5,260 nucleotides of DNA, from NCBI GenBank assembly GCA_035702845.1, contig DASSZK010000370.1, forward strand, positions 1 through 5,260, written 5' to 3'. Below, in pieces: positions 1 to 5,126 of the stretch (position 1 is its first letter; each line of letters begins with the position of its first letter). This DNA is from JAJZMF01 sp035702845. Lineage in GTDB: Bacteria > Actinomycetota > Acidimicrobiia > Acidimicrobiales > Palsa-688. The position numbers and the translations under genes are program-made. The notes beneath the pieces were generated by a model. It did not search any database, had not been told where the DNA came from, and saw nothing but the letters and a program-made list of their open reading frames with translations.

Positions 1-110
1 GGTACAACACCACCAGGCTCCACACCTACCTGGGCGACGTGCCCCCAGCCGAGTACGAAGCGGCCTATGCTCTCCAGCAGGCCAGCCACCAGCTGGCCCT
101 CACCAAGTAA
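1..110 (+). CDS. IS3-family transposase (OrfB), C-terminal 35 residues only
   Basis: Reading in the frame beginning at base 3, the sequence encodes YNTTRLHTYLGDVPPAEYE followed by a short Ala/Gln-rich tail and TAA. The pattern Y-N-x-x-R-x-H-x-x-L-G-x-x-P-P-x-x-Y/F-E is the hallmark of the end of the integrase core (rve/rve_3 region) of IS3-family OrfB proteins. OrfB is the DDE recombinase that cuts and joins the IS ends, normally made as an OrfAB fusion by -1 frameshifting. The DDE residues and the frameshift site are upstream of the window, so activity cannot be judged. The ending is normal for the family, so at least the C-terminus is not truncated. Confidence 0.88.
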   Translation, partial: YNTTRLHTYLGDVPPAEYEAAYALQQASHQLALTK

Positions 111-140
111 CAGAGCCTCCATCAGATCCAGGGCGGTTCA
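111..140 (+). repeat. Right terminal inverted repeat (IRR) of the IS3-family element
   Basis: Read from the outer end inward (minus strand from 140), the repeat begins TGAACCGCCC, continues TGGATCTGAT and then GGAGGCTCTG. A TGAACCGCCC start is, from memory, seen in actinobacterial IS3-family termini. The terminal dinucleotide CA at 139-140 (TG on the other strand) fits the family rule. The partner left repeat is not in the window, so the inner boundary at 111 (just after the transposase stop) is approximate. Confidence 0.7.
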
Positions 141-534
141 GTACCCGGTTGACTGCCACGGGTTGCCTCTAGGTGTCCTGGGCACCGCACGCATCCCGGG
201 GACCAGTCGCCCCGACGTTACCGTTGTCCTCGTCCAGTGCCTGTGGGAGGACGGGACAGGGTGGGGCTCGGTCTTGAGCTATAGCACTGCGAAGGCGGGA
301 CCGAAACTGCTGCAGGTGGTGCTTAGTCTGAGAGAGGGATGGACGCCCACGGGTGCGCCGGCGGGCGGTAGCGTCATCGCCGTGCGTAGGGGCGGGTTCG
401 CCATTCATGTTGCCGGGGCGAAGGGTAATGCACCCAGGTGCTGCCTGAATGTCTTCGCGACCCTGTCGTGGCAATGGAAAGACGGCCGGTTCGAGGAGGT
501 CGGCCAACAACCCAAGCACGACCCCGGGGCGTGA
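141..534 (+). pseudogene. 3' remnant of an unidentified gene interrupted by the IS3 element
   Basis: The frame containing codons from 142 to the TGA at 532-534 is open for about 130 codons and reads like a real protein. It has alternating hydrophobic strands (DVTVVLVQCLW, GPKLLQVVLSL, GSVIAVRRGGFAIHVAG, LNVFATLSWQWKDGRFEEV), four or so cysteines, and G/C-rich third positions. There is no start codon with a Shine-Dalgarno after the IS boundary. The frame simply continues left into IS sequence, where it is out of phase with the transposase. The likely reading is that the IS landed in this gene and only the C-terminal part remains here, with the N-terminus beyond the left edge or lost. The beta-rich, W-x-D/W-K-D-G-x-F ending resembles extracytoplasmic actinobacterial proteins, but this is only a resemblance and no family is assigned. 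An alternative is that an ATG at 67, inside the IS in another frame, restarts translation, but no ribosome site supports it. Confidence 0.55.
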
Positions 535-558
535 GGGGCGACGTGGCGGACAATAGTG

Positions 559-566
559 TAGGAGGA
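559..566 (+). promoter_or_regulatory. Shine-Dalgarno for the DinB-like gene, unusually distant
   Basis: TAGGAGGA lies upstream of the TTG start at 581. The gap from the end of the AGGAGG core to the start codon is about 15 nt, longer than the usual 5-10. No ATG, GTG or TTG lies in frame between the site and 581, and a TAG at 554-556 closes the frame upstream, so the TTG is the first possible start. Confidence 0.45.
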
Positions 567-580
567 TCAAGAGCGGTACC

Positions 581-1051
581 TTGCCTGTCCCGTCGGGGCG
601 CAGCGACGAAAAGGAGCTCCTACTCGAATGGCTCGGCTACCTCCGCGCTGCGGTGGTCCGGAAGTTGCAAGGCCTGGATGATGTCCAGGCACGCTGGCAG
701 CCCGAAGGACGCCTTATTTCGCTTATCGGAGTCGTGAACCACTTGACATGTGTAGAGCGCAGGTGGATCGACGGGGGGTTCTGTGGTGCAACGGTGTTTC
801 GCAGTGAAGACGAGTTCAAGCCTGGGCCAGAGCTTTCGGTGGAGAGTGCCATCAGCCTTTACGAGCAAAGGGCGCAAGAGACCAACAGGGTAGTTCGCTG
901 CGTGCCCTTGGCTCAGCCCTCACCTCGGGACAGTTGGGCAGAGGGCCACGACCTGCGTTTCGTGCTGCTGCACATGATCAATGAAACGGCGCGACATGCC
1001 GGGCACGCAGATTCGACCAGAGAGCTTCTGGACGGCTCGAGGGGTGAGTGA
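581..1051 (+). CDS. DinB-fold (DUF664-like) protein, putative metal-dependent thiol transferase or related enzyme
   Basis: This is a 156-residue cytoplasmic protein without signal peptide or membrane segment, and close to full length for DUF664-type DinB proteins. It shows the family's order of motifs: an N-terminal helix KELLLEWLGYLRAAVVRKLQGL (split here as KELLLEWLGYL and RAAVVRKLQGL, residues 11-32), then VVNHLTCVERRW (51-62), then LRFVLLHMINETARHAGHAD (125-144). His54, His139 and His142 (with His131 nearby) are the likely metal ligands of the four-helix DinB fold. Some DinB-superfamily members are known mycothiol, bacillithiol or glutathione S-transferases; others have no known reaction, so the activity here is inferred only at superfamily level. 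The TTG start was chosen because it is the first start after an in-frame stop and gives the normal family N-terminus. It stands 206 bp from the ABC operon and is probably transcribed separately. Proximity to two exporters makes a detoxification role plausible but unproven. Confidence 0.8.
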   Translation: MPVPSGRSDEKELLLEWLGYLRAAVVRKLQGLDDVQARWQPEGRLISLIGVVNHLTCVERRWIDGGFCGATVFRSEDEFKPGPELSVESAISLYEQRAQETNRVVRCVPLAQPSPRDSWAEGHDLRFVLLHMINETARHAGHADSTRELLDGSRGE

Positions 1052-1067
1052 CACCCTACGCAAAATA

Positions 1068-1093
1068 CGGGCGTCGAGAGAGTAACCCGCCCG
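1068..1093 (+). terminator. GC stem-loop after the DinB-like gene (weak terminator candidate)
   Basis: CGGGCG (1068-1073) and CGCCCG (1088-1093) can pair to a 6-bp GC stem with a 14-nt loop, 16 nt after the stop codon. No T-run follows, so intrinsic termination is uncertain. The position at the end of a transcription unit is the main argument in its favour. Confidence 0.25.
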
Positions 1094-1142
1094 GCCTCAG
1101 AAGCCCCGCATAAACGCGCAACAGCCGACCGCCGCCTACTCG

Positions 1143-1158
1143 CTCAAGTCGATTTGAG
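1143..1158. promoter_or_regulatory. 16-bp near-palindrome, candidate regulator operator
   Basis: CTCAAGTCGATTTGAG reads the same on both strands except at one symmetrical pair (G at 1148 against T at 1153), giving arms CTCAA/TTGAG around a TCGA-like centre. Dyads of this size are typical operators of dimeric helix-turn-helix regulators (TetR, MarR and similar). Its centre lies about 60-65 bp upstream of the predicted transcription start of the ABC operon, which suits an activator or an upstream repressor site better than direct promoter occlusion. No regulator gene is visible in the window. Confidence 0.4.
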
Positions 1159-1168
1159 AGCGACACCA

Positions 1169-1182
1169 GGCCCAGGAGGGCC
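1169..1182. repeat. Small inverted repeat GGCCC-AGGA-GGGCC
   Basis: A 5-bp GC stem with a 4-nt loop lies between the 16-bp palindrome and the -10 element, roughly where the -35 region would be. In GC-rich DNA such a short repeat may be chance. It is listed because it sits in the only sizeable regulatory region of the window. Confidence 0.25.
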
Positions 1183-1199
1183 CTGTGAGCTCGAGGCGC

Positions 1200-1208
1200 T
1201 GCTATGAT
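1200..1208 (+). promoter_or_regulatory. Extended -10 promoter for the ABC exporter operon
   Basis: TGCTATGAT matches the extended -10 form TGnTATAAT with a single change in the hexamer and stands out in GC-rich surroundings. No TTGACA-like -35 is found at 16-18 bp (the sequence there is GC-rich), which is acceptable for extended -10 promoters. Transcription would start near 1214-1216, giving a leader of about 43 nt before the GTG at 1258. Confidence 0.45.
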
Positions 1209-1242
1209 CTGGCCCAGAGGGCGAGGATAATCACGGTTGCCT

Positions 1243-1250
1243 GAAGGAGG
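1243..1250 (+). promoter_or_regulatory. Shine-Dalgarno that fixes the ABC ATPase start at GTG 1258
   Basis: GAAGGAGG is a near-perfect ribosome binding site and ends 7 nt before GTG at 1258-1260. A longer frame can be opened at TTG 1237, but that would place this site inside the coding sequence and add the unlikely leader MPEGGEY. The GTG is therefore preferred. Confidence 0.85.
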
Positions 1251-1257
1251 CGAATAC

Positions 1258-2007
1258 GTGGCCTCAGTGCCGCTGGCGGTGGAGTGTGTGGCGTTGCGTA
1301 AACGCTACAGAGGAGGAGTCCTTGCACTCGACTCCCTGAACTTATCTGTGGGGCCGGGTGAGAGCGTCGGGATTATGGGCCACAACGGGGCCGGCAAGAC
1401 CACATTGTTCCGGGTCCTCCAGGGTTTGATCAAGGCTACCGATGGCTCGGCGGAGATATTGGGAGCGCCGGCCGGCAGCCCAAGCGCTGTGCGGAGACTT
1501 GGTGCGATGGGGGACATCGGGTTTTACCCGTTCCTGACCGCTGAGCACAATCTCCAACTGCTGGCCAGGTACGGGGGCATTGGGCAGGCGCGAGTTCGAG
1601 AGGTACTTAGGATCGTAGGTCTGGAGGATGCAAGCCGTCTTACCTACGGCGCTTTCAGCCTGGGCATGAAGCAGCGTTTGGCCTTGGGCGCAGCGATCGT
1701 CAAGGATCCCGAGCTTCTTATTCTTGACGAGCCATCGAACGGCCTCGACATGGCAGGCCAGCTGGCGATCCGTCAGCTCATCTCGGGCTTTCGCTCCGAG
1801 GGTCGGGCTCTGCTCATCGCATCGCACAACGTGGAAGAAGTCGAGCTGTTATGTGACCGCGCCTGCATACTTGACGGTGGCAATGTCGCCGCCCAAGTGA
1901 TGACAGGCGAAGGCTCGGGGGATGGTGAACAGCTCCGTCAGGCATTGCTCGCGAGCAGCATGACACGGAGGTTGGCGGCTTGGGGGCACTCGAAAGCGCC
2001 GTCGTGA
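1258..2007 (+). CDS. ABC transporter ATP-binding protein, drug/antibiotic exporter type
   Basis: A 249-residue nucleotide-binding subunit that would hydrolyse ATP on the cytoplasmic face to drive the permease encoded directly after it. All core motifs are present: Walker A GHNGAGKTT (41-49), signature FSLGMKQRL (133-141), Walker B plus D-loop LLILDEPSNGLD (153-164) with catalytic Glu158, and the switch histidine in IASHN (His190). The SLGMKQR signature is characteristic of the CcmA/DrrA-like group of exporter ATPases acting on antibiotics, peptides or lipids with ABC-2 permeases. The Q-loop region reads LGAMGDIGFYPFL (81-93); from recall of relatives it has Asp86 where Glu or Gln is usual and is about one residue shorter. 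The C-terminus is short, without the long DrrA-type extension. The start is fixed by the strong ribosome site at 1243-1250. The gene overlaps the permease by GTGA, indicating translational coupling. It has two TTA leucine codons (1342 and 1849). The substrate is unknown. Confidence 0.93.
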   Translation: MASVPLAVECVALRKRYRGGVLALDSLNLSVGPGESVGIMGHNGAGKTTLFRVLQGLIKATDGSAEILGAPAGSPSAVRRLGAMGDIGFYPFLTAEHNLQLLARYGGIGQARVREVLRIVGLEDASRLTYGAFSLGMKQRLALGAAIVKDPELLILDEPSNGLDMAGQLAIRQLISGFRSEGRALLIASHNVEEVELLCDRACILDGGNVAAQVMTGEGSGDGEQLRQALLASSMTRRLAAWGHSKAPS

Positions 2008-3785
2008 GCTTCTCGGCTCGCCAGGTCCTGCCACTTAAACGCGGGGCGCTCGTCCATCAGGTGACAGCGGAAATACGTGTGCTGGTGGCCTGGCCCCTCG
2101 TCCGCCTCCTCATTGTGTTCTGCCCTTGTTATACCATCATCGCGTACGACGTGGCCCCTCTGGTGCAAGGCAGCAGCGCACTTTCGGGAGGAATGCCGAC
2201 GGTAACGTTGGCCCAGACGCCCGCCGTGGTAGGGGTGGGATGGTTGTCCTTCGGGCCTCTGGTGATGATGCTGTTGGGATCAGTAACTACAGCCACCTAC
2301 ATACAGACGGGTGTAGCCTCAGGGGCTCAGCTGCTTGGAGCATCGCGTGCTCGGGCCGGCGCTGGTCGGCTGGGGGCGCTGTGGGCCACTGTCTGCATCG
2401 CGAGCACCGTAAACGCAGTAGCCGTTCTTATCGCCGGCTGGGGGATCTCGTCCCTCGGGGGAAAGGGCGGCCACGTAGCTTGGGTGCCAATGTTAGAGGT
2501 AACGGGCGCGATCGCATTGGCGTCGTCCGTTTACGCAAGCCTTGGGGCTCTTTTGGGTGGCCTTGCTCGGACAGTTCCCGGAGCCGTCGTCCTGTGCCTC
2601 GCCTGGACAGAGTTCGTCGAAGGCGCACTGGCCGTGATGGGCGGCGGGCGCGCCCCTGGCATTTTCGGACCGCTGTACGACTGGCTTCCCATCGGCAGTG
2701 CGTCGACGCTTGCTTATGCGTTCGGGATCCCGGGGGGTGGTGGCTTCGACCAACCCTTGGCAGTGGGCGTCGCCGTTGAGCGGCTGAGCTTCTACGCGAT
2801 CGGCGTGATTGTTGCCGTCATTGGCGTTGAGCTGTGGCTGGGTCGCCGGAAGGCGCTGTTGGGTTGGCCGGCTCGTAGCCGCCGGCGACCTGCGCTGGAT
2901 TTGATGGCCAGGCTCGGAACCGTTGCGAGCGGCCGACGATCCTGGCGGATGGCGTCCCGGTGCCTCCCGTGGCGAGCGTGGGCACATTTGCGGTGGCGGC
3001 TTATGGTGGCGCTGGTGATAGCGCCGGGTGTTTATGCAATAGTGCTTGACTACGCTGTGCCGTTAATGCTGGGCACGGGGTCGCCGGAGGGCACTGCGGT
3101 TGCTGAGGGCATATTGCCCTCTCAGGTGGCGGCGGCCTTTTTGAACCTTACGGGAGTTGGCCTACTCGCGAGCGCCGCCTGTAGCTGCATCGGCACGATG
3201 GCGGCGGCCAGCGCGCTGGAGCACCGGTCCCTTGTTGCCGCTGTGTCATTCGGAAGACGGCGCCCACGGGCCGTACTGGGGCATGGAGTGACCGCCGTCG
3301 TCCTGGCGATGTTCGCGTCGCTCTTTGAGTTTGTAGTCATGATCGTCTGTTCTATGGTCGCAGCGGTAATGACGTCGCAATCCGTGGGCGGGCTGTCCGT
3401 TGGCACATGCCTGCAAGCTCTGGGCATCGGCCTACTGATCAGTGCGAGCCTGGCCGCAGTCGGGTTCCTGGTTGGTATGTTGTTCCGGCCCTGGGGTGTG
3501 GCTTTGGCCGTGATCCTGGTCTGGGTGATCGTGGTCCAGCCGACAATCGTCACGGTACTGCCTACCTTCGGGATCGCAGCCAGTGCCGTGGCGGCGTTGG
3601 TGCCCGGCTGGGCTGCAGCCGTGCTGGCGTTCTCGCTTGGTTCTGGTGGGTTTGTACAGTACATGAGCCCACTCGGGAACGTTGCGGCACCGAGCCAGCT
3701 GGTTGCTGTTGGGGGTCTGTTCGTTCTGAGCGGGGCGTCGCTTGTCGCTAGCGCCCTGTGGTGCCGAAAGCGCGATTTGCTGTAA
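2004..3785 (+). CDS. Double-length ABC-2-type permease, two fused six-helix halves
   Basis: A 593-residue integral membrane protein with about 12 hydrophobic helices (roughly 26-48, 72-95, 122-147, 162-186, 190-212, 258-279, then 331-356, 377-400, 424-456, 465-491, 495-518, 566-587). An Arg-rich cytoplasmic linker (about 281-330) separates the halves. The halves appear homologous: the TM1 regions end IIAYDVAPLV and IVLDYAVPLM, the TM5 entrances read GALLGGLARTVPGAVV and GFLVGMLFRPWGVALA, and both halves end in LW followed by basic residues (LWLGRRKALL, LWCRKRDLL). Single-chain, 12-helix permeases paired with a DrrA-like ATPase are known in actinobacteria (TnrB3-like exporters of polyketide antibiotics, COG3559), and this is the best comparison, though specific membership is inferred. 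The GTG start at 2004 overlaps the ATPase stop (GTGA) and is preferred over the in-frame TTG at 1980, which would give a 601-residue form. TTA codons occur at 2493 and 3063. It presumably exports a hydrophobic compound. Confidence 0.85.
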   Translation: MSFSARQVLPLKRGALVHQVTAEIRVLVAWPLVRLLIVFCPCYTIIAYDVAPLVQGSSALSGGMPTVTLAQTPAVVGVGWLSFGPLVMMLLGSVTTATYIQTGVASGAQLLGASRARAGAGRLGALWATVCIASTVNAVAVLIAGWGISSLGGKGGHVAWVPMLEVTGAIALASSVYASLGALLGGLARTVPGAVVLCLAWTEFVEGALAVMGGGRAPGIFGPLYDWLPIGSASTLAYAFGIPGGGGFDQPLAVGVAVERLSFYAIGVIVAVIGVELWLGRRKALLGWPARSRRRPALDLMARLGTVASGRRSWRMASRCLPWRAWAHLRWRLMVALVIAPGVYAIVLDYAVPLMLGTGSPEGTAVAEGILPSQVAAAFLNLTGVGLLASAACSCIGTMAAASALEHRSLVAAVSFGRRRPRAVLGHGVTAVVLAMFASLFEFVVMIVCSMVAAVMTSQSVGGLSVGTCLQALGIGLLISASLAAVGFLVGMLFRPWGVALAVILVWVIVVQPTIVTVLPTFGIAASAVAALVPGWAAAVLAFSLGSGGFVQYMSPLGNVAAPSQLVAVGGLFVLSGASLVASALWCRKRDLL

Positions 3786-3845
3786 ATGACGGTAGCGGGC
3801 GTCGAATAGATGTTATCGAGTACAAAGCTCTCAATCCAGACCCCC
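3786..3845. other. Short convergent intergenic region
   Basis: Sixty bases separate the stop of the permease from the stop of the convergent MFS gene. It is more AT-rich than its surroundings. The only dyad seen is imperfect (TCGAATA and TTATCGA around GATG, 3801-3818) and has no T-run on either side, so no convincing bidirectional terminator can be called. Read-through and antisense transcription between the two transport units are therefore possible. Confidence 0.5.
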
Positions 3846-5126
3846 CTATTTGGGTAACTTTGCCGGCGTACTTGCCCTCACGAGGGGGAGAGGTGCTCGC
3901 ACGCATGGCAGGGCCATACCTGCACCGGCACTGAGCACGGCCCACGCCGCCCCGGCGCCGAGCACTAGTTTGGTCCCCACAGCGTCAGCCGCAGCGCCGG
4001 CGAGCCCAATGCCGAGCGGTGCTCCGAGGAGAGCGCCGAGAGAGACAAGCGAACTTGCACGGGATAGTAGTTCGTCTGGGACGTTCGCCTGGCAACAGGC
4101 GGAAGTCAGGGTGTTGTAAACCGTCCCCTGAGCTCCGGCAACCAACGCTGCAGGTAGCACCGCCCACAGGACGCTCGGTATGGCGAGCAGTACCAGCAGC
4201 GGTGCCATTCCTACGCTTACCGCCATTGCGGCAAGCACCGGCCGTGCGGGGCCCCAGCGCAGGGTGAGCCAACTACCGCCCAATGCCCCCGCCCCATAAC
4301 TGACGCCAATGGCGGCCCAGGCGGGCGCGCCGCCGAGGTGTCTTTTCGCCACCACCGGGCCCAGGACGAACAAGGCGCTGACCGCCAAGGTGTTGAAAAG
4401 CGAAGCGTGGGCGGTGTAAGCGACAAGCCAGGGGCGACGGCGAACGGCGGACCATCCCTCCCCCAACTGGCTCACCGGGGAGCGGGCCTGCCTCGGTCTG
4501 GCTTGGAGCGCCGGCGAACGGCATAGAGCCAACGTGATCGTGCTAGCGCCGAAGGTGGCGGCGTCAACCGCAAACGCTACGCCGGCGCCAAGGCTGGCAA
4601 CGATGGCGCCCCCTGCGGCCACAGCTCCGATCTGGGCAACCGACTTGGACATTGAGAGCATTGAGTTCGCCTCACGTGCCCGTCCCGCCGGGGCGAGGTT
4701 TGCGACGAGGCCGCTCGAGGCGGGGCCGAACAGCGCTGATGCCGCACCTGAGCATGCTTGGAGCGCCGCCAAGCCGCCGATGGAGCCGTGCCCGGTGAGC
4801 AGCAGTGCTGCCGTGATGCCCTGGACGACAGTGCGCACTGAGTCAGAGCCGATCATGACAAGTCTCCGTGCGTACCGGTCGCCGATTATGCCGCCGGCCA
4901 ACGTAAGTCCGATGACCGGCACGCGGCCAGCTAACAACACGAGGCCGATGCCGGTGGTCGAGCGCCCAAGGTTGATTGCAGCAAACACAAGCGCTACCGA
5001 AGACAGGGCATTGCCGGCGCCTGAAAGGGTCTGACCGGTCCAGTACAGCCGGAAAGAGCGATCGTAGAGAACGCCCAACGCCCTTTTCCTGGTGATGGCG
5101 CCGCCCTCGACCGCCGGAGCGGTCAT
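3846..5126 (-). CDS. Major facilitator superfamily exporter, DHA3 (macrolide/multidrug efflux-like)
   Basis: A 426-residue inner-membrane protein with the usual length and 12-helix hydrophobicity of MFS drug:proton antiporters. The N-terminal FRLYWTGQTLSGAGNALSS (25-43) precedes helix 1. The loop 2-3 motif A is present as GGIIGDRYARRLVM (78-91) with Asp83 and Arg84/Arg87/Arg88. The 133-160 stretch (FGPASSGLVANLAP then REANSMLSMSKS) and the C-terminal VPDELLSRASSLVSLGALL (349-367) followed by PLGIGLAGAAADAVG (370-384) are typical of DHA3 proteins such as macrolide-efflux and enterobactin-export relatives. A long cytoplasmic loop (about 203-232) rich in Arg and Pro joins the halves. The ATG overlaps the stop of the upstream minus-strand gene by ATGA and has no clear Shine-Dalgarno, so translation is probably coupled. 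TTA leucine codons are at 4932-4934 and 3855-3857. The substrate cannot be deduced; the promoter lies beyond the right edge. Confidence 0.9.
   Translation of the reverse strand: MTAPAVEGGAITRKRALGVLYDRSFRLYWTGQTLSGAGNALSSVALVFAAINLGRSTTGIGLVLLAGRVPVIGLTLAGGIIGDRYARRLVMIGSDSVRTVVQGITAALLLTGHGSIGGLAALQACSGAASALFGPASSGLVANLAPAGRAREANSMLSMSKSVAQIGAVAAGGAIVASLGAGVAFAVDAATFGASTITLALCRSPALQARPRQARSPVSQLGEGWSAVRRRPWLVAYTAHASLFNTLAVSALFVLGPVVAKRHLGGAPAWAAIGVSYGAGALGGSWLTLRWGPARPVLAAMAVSVGMAPLLVLLAIPSVLWAVLPAALVAGAQGTVYNTLTSACCQANVPDELLSRASSLVSLGALLGAPLGIGLAGAAADAVGTKLVLGAGAAWAVLSAGAGMALPCVRAPLPLVRASTPAKLPK

Larger units (their letters stand above)
1..140 (+). mobile_element. Right end of an IS3-family insertion sequence (partial)
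   Basis: The visible part consists of the C-terminus of an IS3-type OrfB transposase, its TAA stop at 108-110, and a 30-nt stretch that reads as the right terminal inverted repeat and ends in CA at 140. IS3-family elements characteristically end TG...CA and have the transposase stop codon very close to the right repeat, and both hold here. The left end, orfA and most of orfB lie outside the window, so it cannot be said whether the element is intact. The DNA that follows at 141 is coding-like in a different frame, consistent with a sharp insertion junction. Confidence 0.82.

Noticed and set aside
169..570. 133-codon minus-strand open frame opposite the truncated gene
   Set aside because: Its composition (Arg, Pro, Ala, His) is typical of an antisense shadow, and the plus-strand frame has a far better protein-like pattern.
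438..737. 99-codon plus-strand open frame bridging the remnant and the DinB-like gene
   Set aside because: It overlaps both in another frame, is rich in Arg/Ser/Gly as expected from shifted high-GC coding DNA, and shows no domain; the DinB frame has clear family motifs.
1342..1827. 161-codon minus-strand open frame inside the ABC ATPase
   Set aside because: It lies wholly opposite a gene with all ATPase motifs; long antisense frames are expected in GC-rich DNA.
1980..2003. TTG at 1980 as start of the permease
   Set aside because: It would extend the overlap with the ATPase gene to 28 nt without a ribosome site; GTG 2004 gives the common 4-nt GTGA coupling.
2126..2779. 217-codon plus-strand open frame inside the permease
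   Set aside because: An out-of-frame reading with very high Arg/Gly content and no hydrophobic segments, within a clear membrane protein gene.
3122..3664. 180-codon minus-strand open frame opposite the permease C-terminal half
   Set aside because: A Thr/Ala/Pro-rich mirror of hydrophobic codons, typical of the antisense strand of membrane proteins.
3801..3818. Imperfect dyad TCGAATA/TTATCGA as a bidirectional terminator between the convergent genes
   Set aside because: Only five of seven positions pair and no T-run follows on either strand.
4534..5034. 166-codon plus-strand open frame opposite the MFS gene
   Set aside because: An Ala/Pro/Thr-rich mirror frame of a well-supported MFS transporter; no ribosome site or domain.
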